Under the pieces are notes generated by a model. That model worked only from the letters and a program-made list of their open reading frames with translations. It did no database searches and was not told the origin of the DNA. 6,436 bases of DNA from an uncultured Rhodopirellula sp. (GTDB taxonomy: Bacteria > Planctomycetota > Planctomycetia > Pirellulales > Pirellulaceae), in assembly GCA_913061385.1 (NCBI GenBank), contig CAJXTM010000235.1, forward strand, positions 1 through 6,436, given 5' to 3'. The position numbers and the translations under genes are program-made. The first letter of the stretch is position 1; each line of letters begins with the position of its first letter. Shown in pieces: positions 1 through 5,985 of this stretch.

Positions 1-48
1 CGAGATCAGCCTCGGTCTCGTGGGCTCGGAGATGTGTATAAGAGACAG
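1..48 (+). other. Nextera i7-side adapter, index and transposon mosaic end (library artefact)
   Basis: This is not biological sequence. Bases 1-6 match the end of the Illumina P7 primer. Bases 7-14 (CAGCCTCG) are the reverse complement of index CGAGGCTG, which I know as Nextera N710. Bases 15-29 are the Nextera read-2 adapter and 30-48 are the 19-base Tn5 mosaic end AGATGTGTATAAGAGACAG. The genomic insert begins at 49. Confidence 0.98.
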
Positions 49-339
49 TTCGTAGCGAGCGTCTTTCGCTGTCACTCTCGGGCGTAAAACGTTGATGCCG
101 CTATTGAGTCTGACTCGCCCAGCGTTGGCGAGCGACAGAGGATTTCGCCATGTTGGGGGTGTGACACATGGGGATTCCTTGTGACTTTGGTTTGCCCCCA
201 AAAAAAGTGCGAACGCCACGCCAGCAGGCGTGAAACAGTGATTCCCACTCGGGGCGAAAGCCCCAGACTCAACTTTCCCGCTGCTTGATTACGGGAATTG
301 CACGAGGGCTGGCTTTGTGGGGTAGCGTGTTTGCTGTGT
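49..339. other. Intergenic region downstream of the operon; no gene seen
   Basis: About 290 bases follow the stop codon of the DUF1559 gene. No open frame here looks coding. The region is rich in short stem-loops: CTCGCC/GGCGAG at 114-119 and 127-132, CACGCC/GGCGTG at 217-222 and 227-232, and GGGGC-GAAA-GCCCC at 251-264. GCGAGCG occurs twice as a direct repeat (55-61 and 128-134). The probable operon terminator is listed separately. The rest may be an intergenic repeat of this lineage, but that is only inferred. Confidence 0.6.
201..232 (-). terminator. Possible intrinsic terminator of the secretion operon
   Basis: Read on the minus strand, a perfect 6-bp stem CACGCC-TGCT-GGCGTG (232 to 217) is followed, after about ten bases, by a run of seven T (207 to 201). 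It lies about 110 bases beyond the last stop codon of the operon, in the right direction. The gap between stem and T-run is longer than in a textbook terminator, so it may be weak. The nearby hairpin at 251-264 has no T-run and could instead stabilise the 3' end of the message. Confidence 0.4.
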
Positions 340-1434
340 TCATTTACTTGAATCAACGGCGGAGGATGATTCTGCCGTCGTGACGGGCGGGGACGCGGTT
401 GTTTTCTGGCTGCCATCACTTGGCGCGTTGTCGGTCTCTGTTGCTGACGAGTCGCTGCCTGTTGAGTCGCTGCCTGTTGAACTTTTCGAGGGTGTGGCGG
501 GCTGTGTCAGGATTGTCGAGTTGCTTGGTTGCCACGCTTTTGGGATTTGACCGTCGGACCGATTCGCCATCTGTTCCAGAACTTTTTGGTCCATTGAGTT
601 GCTTCGGAACATGTATTCGCCGCTGCCCATCAAAAGGTGGGCACCGTTTGGGTGATCGCTTGCAAATCCCCCAACGTATTCCGGTGTCACGGGTGGCACG
701 TTGGTTTGGGGGCCACGGATTCGTGCGAGTTCGGCATTGATTCGATGTCCTGCATCTCGCAAACTTGCTCGCGTTCCACTCATCCATCCCAAGTCTTCAG
801 CATAGGGTGATAGCATTTCCCCAATGAAGAGCGTGTATCCCAGGCCATCAGGAATGTCATTATCTGTCATCACGCGATTCAAGATGAACGTGCCGTCATT
901 GGTGGTGTTGATCGGGGTTTCTGTCGAGCCTGTTACCCCTGAATAGCACGTCGCGTTGTACCGAATGTCAGACGCCGATGGGCAAATAAAAGTCGGGATT
1001 CGCAATTCACGAACTTTTGCATTCTGTGCTGCATAGACACTCGCGTTCTGGTCAATCGCATCATAGACAACTTGAGCATCCAACATGGGCAGAATCGCTG
1101 CGGCCCAATTGTGGTGGAACCCCTTGGGTTGGCTGATGATCGGGCCGCTCTTTGCCTGCGTACCAATCGGGTAATGGCCATGGGTCAAATTGTAGGCTGA
1201 GATTGCAAGCGATATTTGAACAAGATTTTGTTCGCAGTTGCTGCGCCGCGTTAGTTCTCGCATACCTTGGATCGCTGGTAACGCCATCGCTATCATCACA
1301 CCGATGATCGCAATGACCACCAGCAATTCAACAAGTGTGAAAGCTGGGCGGGAGGATGGTTGTTCATGAGTGTGACGTTGCATCGTGTCGCTTTCGGAAG
1401 AGTTTTCCAGGTCTTGTGTGGTTTCGGTATTCAT
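340..1434 (-). CDS. DUF1559 prepilin-like protein, degenerate H-X9-DG box, Ser/Thr-rich tail
   Basis: The product (364 aa) carries a type IV pilin-like signal: after basic R29 comes PA|FTLVELLVVIAIIG, with predicted cleavage A31/F32 and Glu at mature +5 (E36). A hydrophobic helix spans about 32-54. The body follows the DUF1559 pattern of planctomycetes: CEQN at 67-70, a HHNW segment near 107-110, CPSAS at 151-155, GYTLFIGE at 199-206, and HPNGAHLLMGSG at 261-272. The last box normally reads H-X9-DG but here is H261-X9-S271-G272. Residues from about 301 on are a Ser/Thr/Asp/Pro-rich low-complexity tail with a duplicated STGSD unit. It starts in an ATGA overlap with the gene upstream, so translation is probably coupled. 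By family it is an envelope, pilin- or pseudopilin-like subunit; the precise role of DUF1559 proteins is unknown. Ala rather than Gly at -1 is less usual. Confidence 0.93.
   Translation of the reverse strand: MNTETTQDLENSSESDTMQRHTHEQPSSRPAFTLVELLVVIAIIGVMIAMALPAIQGMRELTRRSNCEQNLVQISLAISAYNLTHGHYPIGTQAKSGPIISQPKGFHHNWAAAILPMLDAQVVYDAIDQNASVYAAQNAKVRELRIPTFICPSASDIRYNATCYSGVTGSTETPINTTNDGTFILNRVMTDNDIPDGLGYTLFIGEMLSPYAEDLGWMSGTRASLRDAGHRINAELARIRGPQTNVPPVTPEYVGGFASDHPNGAHLLMGSGEYMFRSNSMDQKVLEQMANRSDGQIPKAWQPSNSTILTQPATPSKSSTGSDSTGSDSSATETDNAPSDGSQKTTASPPVTTAESSSAVDSSK
451..480 (-). repeat. Perfect 15-bp tandem duplication inside the DUF1559 gene tail
   Basis: GTCGCTGCCTGTTGA occurs twice back to back (451-465 and 466-480, plus-strand reading). 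On the coding strand each copy encodes Ser-Thr-Gly-Ser-Asp, so the duplication stays in frame and lengthens the low-complexity tail by five residues. This is a likely site of copy-number variation by replication slippage. Confidence 0.9.
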
Positions 1435-1805
1435 GGAACGAGTCGGGTCAGGGAATCGCGCTCGGTGGTGCCAATTATTAATCGAGCGGTGACACTTTTG
1501 CTATCGCGGATAATTTCGATTTCTTCTCCGGTTCCAGAATTCACAGGAAGCAGCAATTTTGCCGATTTTCGGGCGGCGATCGATCCGTTTGTGCATTCGA
1601 TCGCAGTGTCCAGTTGCTTGCTGAGTTGTCTTTGATTCCAGTCCTTTTTTTCCATCAACTCTCCCCGCAATGCCGTTTGCGTGAAAGCCATCACAACAAT
1701 TGCAACTGCGGCAACTAGCAGCAGAAATGCCGCTCCCGATCGGCTTGGAAGCCGGCGTTTGGCAGGAACCGGTGTCTTGGAGAAATCTGCGAATGGTAAT
1801 TTCAT
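1431..1805 (-). CDS. Short GspK/PilX-like minor pseudopilin candidate
   Basis: The product is small (124 aa). A basic N-terminus (AKRRLPSRSG, residues 15-24) precedes the hydrophobic helix AAFLLLVAAVAIVVMAF (25-41), followed by a polar domain rich in Lys, Gln and Glu. The RSG|AAFLLLV pattern, with Leu instead of Glu at mature +5, is typical of GspK-type minor pseudopilins, which cap the pseudopilus in type II secretion. At 124 residues it is far shorter than usual GspK (around 300), so the large globular domain is absent. The gene starts in an ATGA overlap with the GspJ-like gene and ends in an ATGA overlap with the DUF1559 gene. Its position directly after GspI- and GspJ-like genes matches the I-J-K order of type II secretion operons, which supports the call more than the sequence does. 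It could also be a plain single-pass membrane protein. Confidence 0.8.
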   Translation of the reverse strand: MKLPFADFSKTPVPAKRRLPSRSGAAFLLLVAAVAIVVMAFTQTALRGELMEKKDWNQRQLSKQLDTAIECTNGSIAARKSAKLLLPVNSGTGEEIEIIRDSKSVTARLIIGTTERDSLTRLVP

Positions 1806-2401
1806 TGGAGTGTTCTCTGAGGTCTGACACTATTTTTGAGACGAGCTTCGATCACCCAAACAGTTTGTTTGTTTGGCAAGTCAATTTGCAATTTCATTCG
1901 CTTGTTCGAGATCGTTACACGAGGTTTTGATTGCTTAGGCAAAAGAAATCGTTCCAAGCTGCGGTTGCTTCCGTCGGCTATTTCGGTGCGAGTTAGAGTG
2001 CCGTTCAGTTCATTCCAATCGTAGATCGTTTTTGACTTTTCGTGCTCAAGTGTGACGGGCCATCCGGAGGCTTCGACGGTTGTGGATAGCGTTTTTGCGG
2101 CATCTTCACGGACTATCTCTGCCATCCGCAACGCATCTTTGCGACTTTGTTTCGCGTGTGCGGACTGGATGCTGTTTTCGGTGATTGCGTTCATAATCCC
2201 AACGGTGGATAGTGCAAGCAAGGATAGCAGCGATAACGTTGTGAGTACCTCGATCAAGGAATAGCCTTGCCACGCCGCTCGTCTGGTCGGCATCGGATTG
2301 CTTGTGGTTTTCTCGTTTGCTGGACCGGCAAACGATTGTTTTTTATGACTGCGAATTGATTTCAACACGCTGGTGTCTTGCGGGAGGGCCTGCTCACTCA
2401 T
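1802..2401 (-). CDS. GspJ-like prepilin (minor pseudopilin)
   Basis: The product (199 aa) has a type IV prepilin signal, AAWQG|YSLIEVLTTLSLLSLLALS: predicted cleavage G46/Y47, Glu at mature +5 (E51), hydrophobic helix about 47-68. The mature part is about 153 residues. It continues with a long polar helix (QSRKDALRMAEIVREDAAK) and then a beta-rich section ending in VWVIEARL, a layout like GspJ/PilW-type minor pseudopilins. I chose the ATG at 2401 because GGAGG lies six bases upstream and the start then overlaps the preceding gene by only 8 bases. A start at 2488 would give a 95-base overlap, and one at 2293 (M37) has no ribosome binding site. The leader is long (46 residues). The gene ends in an ATGA overlap with the next one. 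Assignment to the J class rests mainly on gene order, but the prepilin nature is clear. Confidence 0.88.
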   Translation of the reverse strand: MSEQALPQDTSVLKSIRSHKKQSFAGPANEKTTSNPMPTRRAAWQGYSLIEVLTTLSLLSLLALSTVGIMNAITENSIQSAHAKQSRKDALRMAEIVREDAAKTLSTTVEASGWPVTLEHEKSKTIYDWNELNGTLTRTEIADGSNRSLERFLLPKQSKPRVTISNKRMKLQIDLPNKQTVWVIEARLKNSVRPQRTLQ

Positions 2402-2972
2402 TTGGCGCCTCCGTTTGTAAGGGGGGTGGCGAGGGTGCACCGGAAGACTCGATTTTGCTGGCGTTGGGCGGGCTGGAATCTGGTTCAAAAATCCATGTGT
2501 GCCTGACTACACCGCGTGTGTCATTTGTCTCGACTGTGATGGTGAAATGAATGCCGTTGAGACTTGGGCCGGAGGTGTTCTCGGTTTCGAAATTGGAACT
2601 GTCGATGGCCACGCTCCTGCCACTTGATAGGGTTGTTTCTTCGGCCAGTCGCTTTGAATAAGATGTTGCATCTGCCCACGGTGCTTGCTGGAGAAGTGAT
2701 GCGGTGTTTTCAGCAATTAGAGTCGCAGCAACGCGTTCATCAGCCTCGCGGTTCAAGGCCTCGGATGTACCAATCCATTTTAAAAGAGCGATTGAGCATG
2801 TTGTGAGGATCAGTGCTGCCACGGCGCACTCGATCAACAGGCTGCCATGCCTGAGGTGTTTGTCTCGGCATCGAACGTAATCCTTCGGGGCATGATGGTG
2901 CGGGGTGCGATGGTCATTGCAGTCACCGCGACACGTTGCGTTTTGGTTAGTTTTCGGAAGTGTTTGATGCAT
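2394..2972 (-). CDS. GspI/PilV-like prepilin (minor pseudopilin)
   Basis: The product (192 aa) has a long, His- and Arg-rich leader followed by LRHG|SLLIECAVAALILTTCSI: predicted cleavage G43/S44, Glu at mature +5 (E48), hydrophobic helix about 44-63. After it comes the polar helix (EALNREADERVAATLIAENTASLL), close in style to the GspI/PilV family. A short beta-rich domain follows, then a Pro/Ser-rich C-terminal tail from about 166. It begins 16 bases after the third GspF-like gene and overlaps the GspJ-like gene by 8 bases. No Shine-Dalgarno is visible (six C precede the ATG), and no other in-frame ATG was seen between this start and the cleavage site, so the start is accepted by default. 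The +1 residue is Ser rather than the usual Phe/Met. It most likely forms part of the pseudopilus tip complex with the two following products. Confidence 0.87.
   Translation of the reverse strand: MHQTLPKTNQNATCRGDCNDHRTPHHHAPKDYVRCRDKHLRHGSLLIECAVAALILTTCSIALLKWIGTSEALNREADERVAATLIAENTASLLQQAPWADATSYSKRLAEETTLSSGRSVAIDSSNFETENTSGPSLNGIHFTITVETNDTRGVVRHTWIFEPDSSPPNASKIESSGAPSPPPLQTEAPNE
2408..2412 (-). promoter_or_regulatory. Ribosome binding site fixing the GspJ-like start
   Basis: On the minus strand GGAGG is followed by CGCCAA and the ATG at 2401. It is the clearest Shine-Dalgarno sequence in the operon. It lies inside the last codons of the upstream GspI-like gene, and it decides in favour of this start over the earlier one at 2488. 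Confidence 0.75.
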
Positions 2973-2988
2973 GGGGGGTGACTTGAGG

Positions 2989-4140
2989 CTAGCTCAAACC
3001 TTTTGTCAGGCCGTAAATGTCTGAGAAAAACGCGGTAGCAAAGGGCGCGATAGTAGCGGCCAGAATGAGCAGCACCAGAGGGAAAAGGATTGCCATCAGC
3101 CAGCTCAGGTTTGAATCTGCTCGACGAGTGCTCTGTTGGGCGATTGTGCGAAATATTTCTGCGGCTCGTTGAGGTGGCGCACCCTCGATCCACGCACGCT
3201 CCGATTCGTCAATCCATCCTGCCTTTGCAATCGCACTTGCATTCGAGTTGCCACTCTCGATGGAGTTGAGTGCCAAGCTGAAAGGTTTGTGCTGGCTCCC
3301 GGGACTGACTTTTTGACCAAGCTGGCAGAAGGTCTCGATGGGGCACCCGATATCGATTGCTGTGGCGATTCCTTCTAAGGTTGCTGAGCGGCGTTCGGCG
3401 GCTCGTGGAAGTAGTGGCATCCAAGAAAAAGATGCAAGTCTGGGAGCTAGATCAAGGATCAATGCCAAGTAGGTGGAAATCACGCCGAGGCCAATTGCCG
3501 ATGCAATGATTCTAATCGCCTGAGCATTTCCCGCGATTAGGCGTTCCCCGTCATTCCTGGCGAAATCGTTGGCGATTGATTGCAGCATTGGGGCGATGAA
3601 TGAATCGTAGAACAGCGTGCAAATGAAGATTGCCATCGTGATGAAAATGAGGTAGTAGAGTTGGCACGCGGTTGAGAGGTTGCTTTGGCTTTGTGCAGCA
3701 CTGCGAATCACTGACCTTGGTTGCGGAATTGCTTGCTGCTGATCGATGGGGAACGCAAGTGCCATTGCTGTTTCAATTTCAAGAGGCAGCTTTGATGCAA
3801 CGGCTGCATCCAATGGCTCCTCCCCAGCGGCAAGGCGTTGTTCAAAGTTTGCGCATTGATCCCGGAGCGGCCCGGAATTGGCGAATGCTTTGGCAATGCG
3901 GCCCAAAGGTCCGCTGATTTGGACCGTAGTGCGTACTGCCGAGTTGAAGCTTTTGATGTAGTTACGCCGTCTTCGAGCTCTATTCTCGCAATAGAACAAG
4001 ATGACGAGTACCGAAAACAAGAGGCCGAAAATGCTTTTCAAAACGACAGTCAAAAAGCATATCGCCATAATGAATGCGATCGTGCCGATGGCCTTCATGG
4101 CCTTCGCTGTTGATCGCTTTGGTCGGGGAGCTGATGTCAT
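2989..4140 (-). CDS. GspF/PilC-like inner-membrane platform protein 3, with N-terminal membrane hairpin
   Basis: The product is 383 aa. It starts with two closely spaced hydrophobic segments (about 17-34 and 37-50) followed by a very basic stretch (RARRRR, 54-59), which usual GspF proteins lack. Residues about 62-155 resemble a first cytoplasmic T2SF domain (LAAGEEPLDAAV at 103-114 fits the family's G-E-x-L-x-x-A box). Membrane segments at about 161-178 and 209-229 follow, then a second T2SF-like domain (about 240-340) and a last membrane segment (347-367). This is the GspF order domain-TM-TM-domain-TM plus an added N-terminal hairpin. GspF proteins sit in the inner membrane and couple the assembly ATPase to pilin polymerisation. 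The gene begins 25 bases after the second GspF-like gene without a visible ribosome binding site and ends 16 bases before the first prepilin gene. The fold is divergent, so membership is inferred from layout and motifs. Confidence 0.88.
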   Translation of the reverse strand: MTSAPRPKRSTAKAMKAIGTIAFIMAICFLTVVLKSIFGLLFSVLVILFYCENRARRRRNYIKSFNSAVRTTVQISGPLGRIAKAFANSGPLRDQCANFEQRLAAGEEPLDAAVASKLPLEIETAMALAFPIDQQQAIPQPRSVIRSAAQSQSNLSTACQLYYLIFITMAIFICTLFYDSFIAPMLQSIANDFARNDGERLIAGNAQAIRIIASAIGLGVISTYLALILDLAPRLASFSWMPLLPRAAERRSATLEGIATAIDIGCPIETFCQLGQKVSPGSQHKPFSLALNSIESGNSNASAIAKAGWIDESERAWIEGAPPQRAAEIFRTIAQQSTRRADSNLSWLMAILFPLVLLILAATIAPFATAFFSDIYGLTKGLS

Positions 4141-4165
4141 CGCTGAATCTGTTAGCCAGTACTTG

Positions 4166-4957
4166 CTAATAAAGTTGGAAAACGAGGCTGGAGAGGGAGC
4201 CCCAAAAGGTTCCCAAGGTGGTTGAGATCGAAAACAATAAAATGCCCCCTGCGATTAGGATGGAGGCTACCGGTGTAGCTGCTAACAGCACGCTCAACTT
4301 CCGTTTAGCGGATGCATCATAATGTTCGGATACGACTCGCCAGTCTTGTTGAGCAATGGAATCGGCACGGGAAAGGATGGTGACCAGCACAGCTGTTTCG
4401 CTGGTGCAGGAGATGTCCTCCGGAATCGCGGGGCGTCCGGCCTCTACTCGAACTGCAGCGTCTTCAATCCAGTGACGTTGGGCACGGCACTGAAGGCTGC
4501 TGGCCGTAATTCGAAAAGCTGTCGGATACGGGCAGCCGAGGGAAAGTAGTCGTCCCATTGCGTTGCCTGTCGTTGTCCAGTCGATGGCGGTCCGCAGGCC
4601 TCTGAAACCAGGTACATAATTCAGGAACCAGGCAAGAGGCAATGCGATACATAAAACGCAACTCAACGCGAATAACGCAAGCGGTGCGAAATCATGAAAT
4701 GTTTTTGATGAGGCGTTGTTCGGAGAAAGCGAGTCGATCGCTTCGTGTGTGCTGAATTGGAAGTACCAAGTTATCAGAGTGGAAAGAGCCGCCATGGTAG
4801 TGACGGCTAGCCAGTTCGAAATGGCACAGGATTTGGCTTTGCTCAGCAATTCGTTGCGTTCAATACAGTGTTGGGACCAGCCGATGAATGCCTCTGGGTC
4901 CGCAGAGGGTGACGCCTTGATTTTTGCTGCCACCTCGTCCGAGTTGTGCAAAGTCAT
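4166..4957 (-). CDS. GspF/PilC-like platform protein 2, single T2SF domain (short form)
   Basis: The product is 263 aa. After an acidic start, residues 22-45 resemble only the last helix of a first T2SF domain. They lead into membrane segments at about 46-65 and 91-112, a T2SF-like domain at about 128-228 (MGRLLSLGCPYPTAF at 134-148 matches the family's L-L-x-x-G-x-P-x-x-x-A box), and a final membrane segment at 229-250. It thus corresponds to the C-terminal two thirds of a normal GspF, with the first cytoplasmic domain nearly gone. The frame is intact and well placed, so it looks like a genuine short form rather than a damaged gene. It starts in an ATGA overlap with the first GspF-like gene; GAGG lies upstream. 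By family it should be an inner-membrane platform component, possibly forming a mixed complex with its two neighbours, which is inference. Confidence 0.88.
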   Translation of the reverse strand: MTLHNSDEVAAKIKASPSADPEAFIGWSQHCIERNELLSKAKSCAISNWLAVTTMAALSTLITWYFQFSTHEAIDSLSPNNASSKTFHDFAPLALFALSCVLCIALPLAWFLNYVPGFRGLRTAIDWTTTGNAMGRLLSLGCPYPTAFRITASSLQCRAQRHWIEDAAVRVEAGRPAIPEDISCTSETAVLVTILSRADSIAQQDWRVVSEHYDASAKRKLSVLLAATPVASILIAGGILLFSISTTLGTFWGSLSSLVFQLY

Positions 4958-5985
4958 AGGGGGGACACCTCACGGTAAATGGGTGCGATGAACAACGCGA
5001 CCAATGTGAGGATGAATAAAATCCCGAGCCCAAAACTTACCAAGCTCGGGATGATGCGATGTAACAAAACTTCGCGACGACGAAACTTGTTTTCACAAGC
5101 GAACGCTAGCTGCCTGAGGTGCGCACGGCGTATTAGCTTGGCTTCCGAATCACTGCGTGGTCCCTCGCGTTGCGTATGATTGCTATGGAGTTCAAAGGCT
5201 TGGCTAACCATCGAGTGGGATTGTTCACGCTCTAGTAATTCCCGTACACGGGGCGTAGAAAAAGATGCATTGGTTGTCTGGAGGAGTTCATCTTCGTTTG
5301 CCATCATCGCCGCAGTGCGAATGGCTTCGTTTTCTGGCACGTTACCTTCTAGTTGAGAGGCGAGTGCGGAATAAAACAGGTATCGGCTCAGCGAAGCAGG
5401 TAATCGCCGCGGTTTGTAGAGCATGGACACTGATGCCGCGACAAGGACTGTCACGATACAGGGAGGTAGCCACCAATACGTGTGAATCCAGGCCGAGGTT
5501 TGCACTGTCGCGGGTGGCCATAACGCGATCAGATTGTTGTTCTCGCGTACCAGTGGGGCCAGGCTAGTCACGAAGAGAATGTAGGCAATGATGCAAAGTA
5601 GGCATGGATAAAACCAGTTCAGTCTGATTGTGTTCTTGAGCTCGTCGCGGCTTCGTAGCAATTCCGCAAGGCGATAAAGAAGTTCCGGAGTGCCTGTCTT
5701 TTCGGCGCCCCGGATCGCGGCGGCAACTTGGCTTCCGTCAGCAAGTTCCAGTTTCCCAAAGCAAGATTCAAGGGTCTCGCCTTGCTCCAGGGACGTCAGC
5801 AATCTCGAGGCGACTTGCGCAAGGCAACCACGTTGCTGTTTTGCAATGCGACGCAGTGAGTCGGAGGCCGGGAGTTTTAGTTCGATTGTCGAACCAAGCT
5901 CCTCGAGCAGATCAGCCAGTTGTGGGTCTTTTAAATGCGGCATTGCGAGTTTTGTCAACTCAGGTGGCTTGTCGTCACCATGCAT
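4954..5985 (-). CDS. GspF/PilC-like type II secretion/pilus platform protein 1
   Basis: From the ATG at 5985 the product is 343 aa; a longer 371-aa form from TTG at 6069 (or GTG 6063, TTG 6060) cannot be excluded. Numbering from TTG 6069, the first T2SF domain spans about 50-150. It includes LEELGSTIELKLPASDSL at 55-72, EQGETL at 95-100 and the diagnostic GAEKTGTPELLYRLAELL box at 121-138. Membrane segments follow at 152-171 and 199-218, then a second domain (about 225-335) and a last membrane segment (340-362) ending with PIYREVSPL. This is a full GspF core, though the usual N-terminal extension before the first domain is reduced. It is the clearest GspF homologue of the three. In this family the protein anchors the assembly ATPase and the growing pseudopilus in the inner membrane. 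It is the first gene of the operon and ends in an ATGA overlap with the next gene. Confidence 0.92.
   Translation of the reverse strand: MHGDDKPPELTKLAMPHLKDPQLADLLEELGSTIELKLPASDSLRRIAKQQRGCLAQVASRLLTSLEQGETLESCFGKLELADGSQVAAAIRGAEKTGTPELLYRLAELLRSRDELKNTIRLNWFYPCLLCIIAYILFVTSLAPLVRENNNLIALWPPATVQTSAWIHTYWWLPPCIVTVLVAASVSMLYKPRRLPASLSRYLFYSALASQLEGNVPENEAIRTAAMMANEDELLQTTNASFSTPRVRELLEREQSHSMVSQAFELHSNHTQREGPRSDSEAKLIRRAHLRQLAFACENKFRRREVLLHRIIPSLVSFGLGILFILTLVALFIAPIYREVSPL

Noticed and set aside
251..264. GGGGC-GAAA-GCCCC hairpin as the operon terminator
   Set aside because: There is no T-run after it on either strand; the hairpin at 217-232 with T7 is the better candidate.
72..419. 115-codon open frame on the minus strand beyond and overlapping the end of the DUF1559 gene
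   Set aside because: It starts inside the DUF1559 gene in another frame, has low-complexity Arg/Pro/Gln-rich composition and runs through the terminator hairpins.
399..740. Plus-strand open frames opposite the operon (for example 399-740, 3136-3378, 5690-6055)
   Set aside because: They lie antisense to well-supported genes, have no recognisable domains and are rich in Arg/Cys/Ser as expected of shadow frames.
1802..2488. Longer 228-aa form of the GspJ-like protein
   Set aside because: It would overlap the upstream gene by 95 bases, while ATG 2401 has GGAGG at ideal spacing.
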